This document shows positions 24,701 through 34,770 of a stretch of DNA of 64,000 bases, piece by piece. Origin of the DNA: Cinclus cinclus (taxonomy: Eukaryota > Chordata > Aves > Passeriformes > Cinclidae). A model generated the notes under the pieces. That model was not told the DNA's origin and made no database searches. It saw nothing but the letters and a program-made list of their open reading frames with translations. The position numbers and the translations under genes are program-made. Where the stretch lies: assembly GCF_963662255.1 (NCBI RefSeq), contig NC_085050.1, forward strand, positions 8,179,334-8,243,333, written 5' to 3'. The stretch's first letter is position 1. Each line of letters opens with the position of its first letter.

Positions 24701-27700
24701 AGTAACATGTCAGGTTTTGGCTTTGTGCTGGCAACCTCAGAGCAAACATGGCCTGACAGGGTGTCATGTTGAGTCACAGGAGCTGTTTTCAAGACAACCT
24801 CACACAGATTCAGAATATATTTGTTTTACTTCTGTTTGCCTGCTCAATGTGTGTCAAGAATTCCCAATGATGCCAGCATGTAAGTTCCCACTTTTTCGCC
24901 ACTGGTGAATTGTCTAAAGTGCGTCTGCATTTCTGTGGGGCTGGGTGTTCTACCTGTAACCACTGGGCTAAAATCTTCCCCACAGAGGGACTGAGGCAAC
25001 TGGGGTGAGTCCTATGGATTTCTGTCCTACAACAGCACTTCCAAAACTGGGAAGAGCATCCATGAGAGGGGAATTGCCTGATGCAGGGAAAAGTCTGGGT
25101 TGGGCTGTTTGCACTGGGTTTGTACTGTGGTGTTACTGAGCTTCAGCTGCTCCAATAAATGTAGGAAAATTCCATAACTGTAGATCCAACATAAGAGAAC
25201 CTGCAGTTTCTGCCTTTCACCTGAAGATGCCATGTGCAGGATAGGACACTGAACCACAGCAACTCCAGCAGTGCTTCATCCTCCTTGGCAGAAGTTTCGT
25301 GGGCATGGATCAAAAGAGATGGCCGGAAAATGGAGCCAACCAATGTCTTACTTCTCCTGTGTCTGGGGGCTGCTTGCCCTGGAGATACTTGCCCTTCTGG
25401 CCACCTTTCCCCTCCGTGGGATTTCCACCTCAGTCTCCATGACGTCATCAGGATATCTGCTGCAGAACTAGGCAGTTTTACCATTGCTGTAAGTTCAAAT
25501 AAGGAATATTTTGCAAATTCCCAGCCTATTATACCAAGAAAGAGGATGCCAGAAGATCTCATTTTCATGGCAGTGGGGATGAGCTGTGCGCTAGAGAATA
25601 CACTGCAGAAAAGGAAGGAGGGATTGGGCAGGGATTTCAGTTCCCAAGGGCACAGACTGCCATGAGACAAGGGTAAAATAGCAGTGTACAGAGATGCTAA
25701 CTCTCTTCGCCCAGTTGGGGACCAGGTGAATTGATTTTTAATCATTTTGGGCCCTGTCAGCTACAAACAAAACAGCACAAATGCCAAAATGGTAGTGGAA
25801 ACCTGCAGCTTTCCAAAAGAAATCCAACAGCCATTTCTCTGACAGTGGCAGAACAAATACAAGTAGCTTTGCTGCATGCCAACCTCTTCTTAAATCTCTT
25901 CCCTCAGGGAGCTCAGTGCTTAGAAAATATTTAGGGGGCCTGGAAGCTTGCCGGATACTCAGCTAATGTAGGTCTCGAAAGCTCTGATGATGCTCCAAAG
26001 AATGTTGGGCTGCACTGATGGGCCAAGTTCCTTTAGATTAGGCAGAATATGATATTTTGGCATGAAAAATAGAGCTCCAACCAGGTGCCTCTAGAGAAGA
26101 AGGATTTTATATTCATGCTGTTAGTCAAATCCAGATAGGGTCATCTTCAGAGCTGTGCAAGTATTAAATTCAGCCTACAAGCTGACAGAAGCAGTAAGTG
26201 CCTGCAGAGTGGGCGACTCTCCAGGAGGAGACAATGGTTGGCTTTTAGCACATCCCGCTTTTTTTATTTCCTTTAACAACTTGACTTGTGTGTGCTGCCA
26301 GTTGCTTGTACTCAAACCCCTCTTTATATTCCTGCATCCACTGAGACTCTCTATTCTCATGGGTGGGGTGTAACCAAGGTGGTTTTCCTTTCTCCCCTAC
26401 TCTATGCATATGGGGGGTAAACTGGGACAGTTAATGATGTTGAATTTCTCAGTTGATGCTTAGGGCCTTTCCCCTCACAAAGATGCTCAGATGCTTTTCA
26501 GTGCAAAATTTAAGCAGGATTGGTTTGATTTTTTCATTACAGCTTGCTGAGACATAGGAAGGAGTGAGCTGCAGCAAGCAAGTGAACCTGTGGAGTGGGA
26601 GAAAAATAGTATTTCCAGTGTTCCATACTGGATAAAACTTGCTGTCCCCCTCATATGGCAGAGGTTGGCATCCTTTGACCCCACAGGGTTTTTACCCAGG
26701 AAGTTTGCTCCTGACTTGCAAATATGAGAGATTATTCCCAAGGTTATTGCTGACAACTCCATCCAAAATATTCTCTGTTTTGCAGAAGCAAAACTTGGTG
26801 ATCCAACTGCCACTGTCCTGAGAAAAAGAGCTGCTCTGATTACAGGAAAAAAGAGGCATTTGGGTTCAAATGGATTTCTGTCTTTGTGTCAGGGTATTTG
26901 TCATTTTCACTGCTGAGAATGCTGTGGTGGACACAGCTGGTCACAGGTGACAAGAAGCTTCTAGAGTGAAATTCAGTATTTCCAGTAAGGAAAACATGAG
27001 ATTTTTGTGCCATCCAGTAAAACTAAAGAGCTGCTTGTCTGTTAGCACTCATCTGCTGAACAAGATGGATTTTGTCAGACTGAGAACACTTTTACTTATC
27101 TGACTGATGACAGATAAATCAACCCCCTGGTGATAAACCTATTTTGTGGACTTCCTTTGCAGGTATGGCCCCTGCCCCTGTGTTATCTGTCAACATTTTT
27201 CTGCTTCCAGCAGGCAAATTGTGTTGTTTCTGCAGTTAGAAAATCAAAGCACAAAGACCTTAGAGTTTAAATCCACAAAGTCACTGAGAGGTCTGATTTT
27301 TTTTTTTTTCTGGCTGGAGCTCTGAGTACTTTACCTGTAGCTATGAAAGAAATATTCTGTACATGGAGCAACAGCCAGAGCAGTGCTTTCTCCTCTGAAT
27401 ATCCCTCCTCCCTAGACATGAGGGTTCCAATTCCTTTCTCATCCCTGACAAAGTATCATGAGGTCTCTGAAACTCCCAGCACAAGTACATCACTAATACA
27501 AAGACAATTAAATCCAAGCATTTTCTGAGAGGGGTTTTGCTCTTTCCATTGCCTTTTAAAGCTCTGAGGTTCAAGGACACCTTGTACTTTATGCTTCAAT
27601 ATCCATTTAAAACTACCTTCCTTTTTGACACACTTTGTATTTAGTGCAGCCTGCAATCCTTGCTTGTCACCTCCCTCTCCTCATTGCCACCTTTGATAAG

Positions 27701-28019
27701 AGAAATAATTTTCAGTATTTTAGCACTGCTGCTTGCCTCTGAAAGTGTTGCTTAATTGAAAAGTATCTAATAACCACAACGATTTCTACAGCTAACAGTA
27801 AAGCAGGGAAATACTTGTTTTCAAATCAATGCCTTGCTGCTGGGATGTGATGTTGAGGGCCTGAAAGTGAGACGGGAGAATAAAAAAGGACCTTACTCAT
27901 TTATTTATATTCTTTAAATAAAGAGAAACTCGAAGTAGAATGGAAACTGCCTTCATTATGTGTTTGGACATTTTAATGGCGCTGTAGAAAACCTGAGCTG
28001 GGGAGTGCTTTCGGTGGCC
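15779..28019. other. Intergenic DNA without a recognised gene
   Basis: These 12.2 kb hold no recognisable gene, RNA or dispersed repeat by eye. Open frames reach 200 codons (minus strand, 25143-25745), but both strands are open there and nothing resembles a protein family. A compact cluster of transcription-factor-like motifs lies at 21033-21069. Short T runs occur near 19432 and 27297. Confidence 0.6.
21033..21069. promoter_or_regulatory. Inverted forkhead-type sites around octamer and ATCGAT
   Basis: TGTAAACA (21033-21040) and its exact reverse complement TGTTTACA (21062-21069) flank the POU octamer ATGCAAAT (21045-21052), which overlaps ATCGAT (21051-21056, a ONECUT/CUX-type core). The motifs are directly visible. 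That this is an enhancer is inference from known binding preferences of FOX, POU and ONECUT factors. Confidence 0.25.
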
Positions 28020-28074
28020 ATAGGTGTGGGTTAAGGGGCAAGCCGGGGTCCCTGCACGGCCGGGGTCATTGCGG

Positions 28075-28657
28075 CCCCCTCTCCCCGGGCCCCCTCTCCC
28101 CGGGGCACCCTCTCCCCGGCCCCCTCTCCCCGGGCCCCCTCTCCCCGGGGCCCCCTCTCCCCGGGGCCCCCTCTCCCCGTGGCCCCCTCTCCCCGGGCCC
28201 CCTCTCCCCGGGGCCCCCTCTCCCCGGGCCCCCTCTCCCCGGGCCCCCTCTCCCCGGGGCCCCCTCTCCCCGGGCCCCCTCTCCCCGGGGCGCCCTCTCC
28301 CCGGGGCGCCCTCTCCCCGGGGCGCCCTCTCCCCGGGACCCCCTCTCCCCGGGACCCCTCTCCCCGGGACCCCTCTCCCCGGGGCCCCCTCTCCCCGGCC
28401 CCCTCTCCCCGGGGCCCCCTCTCCCCGGGGCCCCCTCTCCCCGGCCCCCTCTCCCCGGGGCCCCCTCTCCCCGGGGCCCCCTCTCCCCGGGGCCCCCTCT
28501 CCCCGGGCCCCCTCTCCCCGGGCCCCCTCTCCCCGGGGCCCCCTCTCCCCGGGCCCCTCTCCCCGGGCCCCCTCTCCCCGGGCCCCCTCTCCCCGGGCCC
28601 CCTCTCCCCGGGCCCCCTCTCCCCGTGGCCCCCTCTCCCCGGGCCCCCTCTCCCCTG
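28075..28657. repeat. GC-rich minisatellite, 38 copies of about 15-16 bp
   Basis: This is a tandem array of the unit CCCCCTCTCCCCGGGG, with 14- and 15-bp forms that lose one or two G. I count 38 copies of the CTCTCCCC core over about 583 bp. Variants are grouped: three adjacent copies with GCGCCCTCTCCCC (about 28289-28333) are followed by three with GACCCC/GACCCCC (about 28337-28380), and two copies carry CCCCGTGG (28174 and 28621 areas). Grouping indicates local duplication within the array. Most copies contain a CCCGGG palindrome. The minus strand is a series of G4-G5 runs separated by AGA, a strong quadruplex-forming pattern. Long open frames across it in several frames are a by-product of a repeat without stop codons. 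Confidence 0.95.
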
Positions 28658-28905
28658 TGCCCATCCCGGATTTCCCCGGACCGTGGATCAGCGCCGCCCG
28701 CCCGGGAGCCGCCCCGCCGCCTGCCGGCAGTGCCCGGTACTGCCCGCGGCCCCCGGGGCCGGGCCGTCCTGCGGGGCCCAGCACGGCCCGCCGAGCCCAC
28801 AGCGGGGTTATCCGCTCCTGAGGGCGTTTCTTGTTCCTCTTAGGCGGCGTTTCGTTTTTAACGCGGCCCTTAGTTGCCCTCTGCATTGGCATCCCCCCCA
28901 CAAAG
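28658..28905. promoter_or_regulatory. CpG island next to the minisatellite
   Basis: Immediately right of the array there are about 250 bp of very GC-rich, CpG-dense unique sequence (for example GCGCCGCCCGCCCGGG and CCGCCCCGCCGCCTGCCGG). It fades after TTTAACGCGGCCC near 28868. The surrounding window is AT-rich and CpG-poor, so this is the only clear CpG island. Such islands usually mark a promoter, but I see no coding exon on either side. A splice-acceptor-like TTCTTGTTCCTCTTAG ends near 28842. A noncoding transcript start or an unrecognised 5' exon is possible. Confidence 0.55.
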
Positions 28906-29231
28906 ACTTGCCGGGCTTCAGTTATCGACAGTATATGGAATTTTTGATCTCGTGGCCGCTTTTGCGGCGAGTCAGCTTAATTAGTCCTAACAGTCAGTCT
29001 CATCTCCAGGCTGTGGTTGTCGTATTAGTGAGAGTCCTGGGGACTGCATCACTTAGTCAGCGCTTCCTGATGTCATCCAAAGTCCTCGCTTCATACATTT
29101 CAGATGAGGCTCGAAGCCTGCTGGCTCCTCTCTCTTCTGATCTATTTTTAATTAGCAGTTTGGAGCCATTGCAGTTCGAGGCACGGAAGGTGATCTCGGT
29201 GGCACAGTCTCATTTCTGTGGCTGTGGATGC
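28906..29231. promoter_or_regulatory. Putative regulatory element flanking the CpG island
   Basis: This is unique sequence with scattered CpGs and several factor-type motifs: TTAATTAG at 28977-28984 and again at 29148-29155 (homeodomain type), CTATTTTTAA at 29142-29151 (MEF2 type, overlapping the second TTAATTAG), and GAGTCAGC near 28970 (AP-1/MAF type). Kept CpGs and motif density suggest constraint, but I cannot test conservation. Confidence 0.25.
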
Positions 29232-29949
29232 TGATGCCTGCGCACAGGGCTGTAACATGTTGTCCAGGCAACACCGAGCTGCAGAGCAGGGAGTGGGACA
29301 GCTCTTGGGATCAGACTTTCTGGATGCTCCAGCTCGAGATGCCAGGATACCTAACTAGAATGGCAGAATGCCTACAGAAAGAGGACAGGGAGCCAGTAAT
29401 GGATAAAACTTGTTACTTTTTGATGAATTAGCTCCAGATCACGCCAGAAGGACAGTTGTTTTCACTGTCCACAAAATCTGTGCAAAGCATTCAGGAGAAC
29501 TGCAAGCTGTCAGAATAAGCCCTCCCAAAATGGACTGCTTCATGGTGTGGTGTGCATAATTTCCCATTTTTCTTACTACAGGGATGATTTAGTACCCAGG
29601 ACCCCATAATAGATTTAATCCTCCTTGATTATGTTACAGTGGCAATGCATCAGGGCCACATCCTGCAAGGGACTGAGTATCTTTTGAAACATGCTGAATG
29701 CCTTTGGCTCTACCCTTGTCATTAAGAGTAGACAAAAAGACTCAGCACTTCCCACCAGCATTTTAGCAAGGGCTGGACAAAGTCATGGAGTCCTTTGGCA
29801 CTGTGCAGCCCAGAAGGGCACAGAAGAGGACTATGGGGACTGTTCAACCCAGCCAAAATCTGTGCAAAGTCTGGCACTTTTGCTTGCTGTCTTTACAAGA
29901 GATACTGTCATTATTTATTGATTGTTTTTTTATATTGCAGTAGCTTATT

Positions 29950-30060
29950 GGATGGAAACCCTTAGGCCAGGTGCCATACAAAATCAGAATAGAAAGACAG
30001 TCCTTGCTCCAAAGGAGCTCACAGTGAGACAAGAGACAGCAAATGACTATTACACACATT
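29950..30060 (+). repeat. Possible ancient amniote SINE/MIR-like fragment
   Basis: The stretch GTCCTTGCTCCAAAGGAGCT with CACAGTGAGACAAGAGACAG resembles a phrase (fast decoding: 'ccctgccctcaaggagctcacagtct') that I remember from old amniote interspersed repeats. The match is short and I cannot name the family with certainty. It may be chance. Confidence 0.2.
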
Positions 30061-30853
30061 GGTGAGGCAAGGGAACAAGGGGCCAATACTATTAAGTGGG
30101 ATCAAGAATTAATCCACAGTCAGATATTGTTGCAAAAAAAATCACAAAAATTGTCAACTTTCTTGCCTGTTTTCCCTCCCTAGCTAGATTTTATGCAAAG
30201 CCAGAAATGTGTCTGTTGCTTTCCATGTGCTGGATTTGTTACACACCTTCCTCAGAAAGTTCCTGACCTAAAACACATGGAAAAAGATGGGAGTGTTTTT
30301 GCTGGCTCCAGTGGACCTTGGATGAGCCAAAAATCTTAAATGTGAATACTTTAGTGGAAATGAGACATTATGTTTGCAGCTGAACTTTTGTCAGCCTGAA
30401 GCCCCATGCCTCAAAAGATTTGTTCAGCGACTTCCTTGTTTACTAGTACTACTAGTTTAGTAGTTCCTCCAATTTTTTCCCTTTAAATGAACATGTTCCA
30501 AAACCAACTCCACCACTTAATACTGGGATTGTTTTCTGCTTGAATCAAAATATTTTGGTCTCAGGTCCAGCTTGTGCAGATTCACATGCCTTAGTTAAGA
30601 TGCAAATAATTTAATCTTAATAATGCCACCAGTCTGACAGATACTTCACCTGACAAATTTTGAAGAATCTGCTTCTCCATAAACTGTACAGTCTGAGCAA
30701 GTATCTGGATACTTTCTTAGATGGCATGGTTTTGTGCATCAGCAGTAGCAGAGGATACAGCAGTTATCTGGGTTCCTGTGCCTTATTTCTATTTGCAGCC
30801 AAGGGTACAAATGGAAAAAATTTAGAAATGGAAAAATGTGTGCATTTTATGTC

Positions 30854-30880
<27 letters not shown>
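30854..30880. repeat. Poly(T) homopolymer, 27 bp
   Basis: There is an uninterrupted run of 27 T after ATGTC and before ACAAAACCC. It could be the reversed tail of a minus-strand retrotransposed copy, but the flanking minus-strand sequence resembles no gene and no target duplication is clear. Confidence 0.9.
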
Positions 30881-30885
<5 letters not shown>

Positions 30886-31959
30886 ACCCTGTCCTCACAT
30901 ATTTTGTTGGACAACTACACTGTGCTCTGAGATTAGAAATAGAGCTTCATGGCACAGGTTCTTCCCCTTCTTTGCTCCAGCTAACCCAGAAGTCTGAAGG
31001 AAAGGTGACTTTAATTGCAAGAGCAGGTGCTCCACTGGTAACTACCTCGCTTGCCTGTCACCTTTGTTGCTTACTGGATTTCATGCCCATCACAGCTAGA
31101 AAAGCAGCTTTGATGGTGATAAGAAGTAGCAGTAATCCTGCTCACTGCTGCCACTGAGCACATAGGGAGTGAGAAGAGACCAGGAACCTGGGAGAAAAGC
31201 TGTCATTGTGCCATCAAAAGAAAGAAAAGCGGCACAAACGCAACTCCTTTAGAGGAAAAGGCCCATCTTCCAAAAACCACCTAGAAGGGGAATAATCTGT
31301 AAAACAGAGGGATGAATCTAACAGGTATCTTTCAACGACCATCAGGCCAGTTAAGGGCAAAGAGATAAATTAGCAAAGTGAGAAAAAAGAAACTCAGAGC
31401 AGTATAAACTAAAGATTTATAGTGCTGTATTCTATGTGCTGTATTTCTGTGGAAGAAGAAAATCTCTCTTCAGGTTATCACAAAGAGGCAGAAAGTCACT
31501 CTGGGAGCACTTTGGTACTGCCAGGTCCAGCAGTTGATTATAATCACTGAACGTGAGATTGTAAATCACATGGGAGTTTTTATTTAATACTTTGCTAGCT
31601 TCAGCAAAAGGTCCGATTTACCTTGCTCACTGAGTCATTTTTGGAAAAAGCATCTTCCCAGGCACTCAGCATTCAGTAAATTCTGCAGAGAAGAGTTAAA
31701 AATGCTGTACCCAGAAGAGTGTGACAGTTGGCAGGAGAGGCTGTTTTCCAAGTAATTGATAGGAGTATCTGGAGAAAGAGAACAGGATGGGAGTTGGAAA
31801 TTTGTGATCCAGAGAGAGGGACAACACCTTCCTGTACTGGGAAGTTATGCCCATTTCTTTTCAAAATGAGGCACTGGCCATGACAATGAGAGGACAGTAG
31901 GCACAGATCTGTCGCACCAGGATTGCTTTTGTATTCCTCATACTGTAGATCAGAACCTC

Positions 31960-31983
31960 GGGGTGGGGGGTGGGGAGTGAGGG
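31960..31983 (+). other. G-quadruplex motif
   Basis: GGGGTGGGGGGTGGGG followed by AGTGAGGG gives four G runs with loops of 1, 1 and 5 bases, which fits the canonical intramolecular quadruplex pattern. No gene start is recognisable next to it. Confidence 0.6.
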
Positions 31984-34444
31984 TGTCTGTGAAGATAACT
32001 TGATTTAGGCATCCAGGGCTACATTAGTGGAACTCTGCTCCGTTGGTGAGTGGAGTTCAAAGCACCATCCAAGCCATCTGTCAGCTGAGAGGAAAATTAT
32101 GTCTCCACAGGCTGAAATGGGGACTTTGATGCACACCTGTAGATGCCTAGATGTGGGTCTCATTCTGTGAGGTGAATGTCAACAGAGGAAGCGAAGCCAT
32201 CAGAGCTACACCAGTTGGCAGCAGCTCTAAATCTGAGCCTATTATTCTCCTGGCTTCCAGGATATCTATGTCCTTATTTACATTAACCAAAGTTAGTAGG
32301 CACAGTTTGCTAATGAATTCACTACTGGCAGCAGGATAGAAATGAAAGTATTTTACAGAATCCAAAATAGATTGCTAACTGTTCATGAAATATTAAATTC
32401 AGGGGCTTATGCCTGGAATATTTAATGCATTTAATGATGCATCTTTGACCTTCTTTGTGCTTTTGTGGTTTGGCCAAAGTGTTCGTACATCTGGAATTTG
32501 GCTTCTTCATAAACTGTTAAGTAAACGCAAAGTTGTTATGACATACATGAGAAATTACATAGCTTTGCTTTTGAAAATTCACCTTCACTGTGAGTAAAAT
32601 GCCACATTTTACGTATCTCTTTGGGTGTAACAAAACATCTGCTGGTCTCAAGGAATGTAATACTTTACTTGCTTTAAGTTGAAGCAAGAATTCTCCTCTG
32701 GCTCTGTAGTGCAATGCACACACTTCCTTAAATGAGCTTGTTTTGCCTGCAAAAACCTCCTGCAGAGCTGTGCAATGGCATGGCAAGTAATGGCTTAAAC
32801 CTGCCTGGAGCAGCATCTTTTAAAAAAAAATTTTCCAGCCAGTGTCACATTTAGTCAGCACAGGAGATGCTGTCAGTGCTCTAGCTGAGACTGTCAAATT
32901 TTAGCCTTGAAAATGGTAAGTCAGCCTTGCTCTTGTGTCCTGCTCTTCCCACATCATGGGGCAAACAGCTGGATTCACACACAACCTGCAGGTGCCAGGA
33001 CATGCTGAGAAATGGTGAACTGCACTCAGTGCTTGCTCTGAGGAAGAGGAGCTCAGGCAGGGAGAAATATGCTAAAAATATGCTTTGAAGAAGATACCTC
33101 GGAGTCTGAAGAAATAAGGAAAACTTGCAATAATTTCTCATAACTGTTTCTCTCTCTTTCTACAACAAAACAAATGTATTGTTTTAAGTAATCTCCTGAG
33201 GTAATGATTTGCTTTTCCAAATGGGCCTTTATAGTCCTTTTCTTGTTTTCTCTGGAGCATGGTTATATGAATTGAAAGTTTATTCACCTGGGCTTTGACA
33301 CAATTTGTTGTAGAGTTCATCTCTGTATCCTTGAATGGATTTTCCTCCTTCCTTGATTCATCACAGGGTTTGAGTTCCGTATGCAAGATTTGCTAATGGC
33401 TATTTTCTCTTTCCATCTCTTCTTTTTATCAGAGATTTTGCTCAGTGACTCAGGATTTGTATCAGCTATAAGAGTTCATTTCAGTTCTTGGAGGAATTTA
33501 GGGGGAATTGAGCTTGGCATTTTGTAGGTTAGTTGCTTAGCTACCTAGTGTGGTTGAGGAACATCTTTTTTCCCCCCTCTATATTTAGCATGTCCACTGT
33601 AGTCTGAACTTTCTTCTGTGTCTCCTTTCATCTTATACATTAGCAGGCTTTTATAAATTTTTGCTGGCTAGTTCTGTGAGAGATTGACAGCATATTTTTT
33701 AAGTGCTGTGTTGTTCCTATTGCTGCTTTTCAGCAGTCATCCCTTTTGAAATGGACTTCTATGATTTTGTGGTATCATTGTGTGGTTAAATTTTCTTAAG
33801 GAGCTGTCAGAATTTCTACTTATACTGGCCAGTTTAGCCTTGGTAGGTCATTTCAAGCAACTAAGTTCAAGCAACTCCATTGACTCCACACAAAAACACA
33901 GAGCAATTTTTGACAGTGTCTGAAATAGCTGATCTTCAGAATTTGTCACTTAATTCTATTTAATTTTAGGAAGCAGCTGTAATCATTCAAAAGGCACAGA
34001 TCTGTGAGCACATTCACACATCACAGAAACCTGAGCTCACTGTGTAACCTCTCACCAAATTAGGAACTAATCAAAGGGATGGTGCCTTTAAAAGTTACCA
34101 GATCAAAAATATCTGGGCTGTCTTCAGCCTGCATCCCCCAGTCCTGCTCCTAAGGCTCCTTCACATAGACAAAGATTTGGCTCCAACACAGCAGCCCCTC
34201 ACTGGAAAGGACAAGCAGTGAATTGACTTTGTTGCCTCGAAAGAACTGAGGCTTTTCAGTCTCCCCCAGTCATCCCAGGGCTGGCAGTGGGACAGAGATG
34301 CCTCACCAATCCCACAGGCCTTTCCTAGAGCCACCCACTCAGAGGTCACTCCTTCCTTAGCCAAGTCTGCTGGACATTTTCTACTTGCTGCTCCCTCTGG
34401 TTTTCCCTTTCCACTGCTGGCTGCTCCTACTTGTCATGATTTAT

Positions 34445-34770
34445 ATGTAAGTATCTGAAGGAAGGATGCCAAGAGGGTGGAGCCAGGCTCTTCTAGGAGC
34501 AATAGGACAAGAGGGAGTGGGCAAAACCAGGAAGTTTTACTTTAATATGAGGAAGAACTTCTTTACTGTTCTGAGGACAGGAGCAGACTGCACAGAGAGA
34601 ATGTGGGGTCTCCCTCACTGGAAATATTCATGAACCACCTGGACACAATCCTGAGCCATGTGCCCTGGGATGACCTTGCCTGAGCAGGGCAGTTGGACCA
34701 GATGATCCATCCATGCTCCCTTCCAGCCTTCCCCATTCTGTGATTCTCTGATTCTGTGATTTAGTGATTT
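34445..34770 (+). mobile_element. CR1 LINE 3' end, 5'-truncated
   Basis: This is sense-oriented CR1: GTATCTGAAGGAAGGATGCC, then GAGGGTGGAGCCAGGCTCTT, TATGAGGAAGAACTTCTTTA and GTTGGACCAGATGATC, ending in the octamer-type tail CATTCTGTGATTCTCTGATT. Truncation at the 5' end is normal for CR1. It is diverged and noncoding. Confidence 0.9.

Larger units (their letters stand above)
29232..34444. other. Intergenic DNA without a recognised gene
   Basis: I recognise no gene in these 5.2 kb. They hold a 27-T run (30854-30880), a G-quadruplex motif (31960-31983), and a possible old SINE-like piece near 29950-30060 (see the entry there). Confidence 0.6.

Noticed and set aside
25143..25745. 200-codon minus-strand open frame
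   Set aside because: About 0.4 frames of this length are expected by chance. The plus strand is also open over 143 codons, and there is no family resemblance.
27897..29234. Very long open frames (334, 351, 265 and 244 codons) rich in Pro-Ser-Gly or Gly-Arg-Glu across 28.0-29.2 kb
   Set aside because: They are open in several frames on both strands because the minisatellite unit has no stop codon in any frame. The translations are pure repeat, with no start context, splice structure or non-repeat domain.
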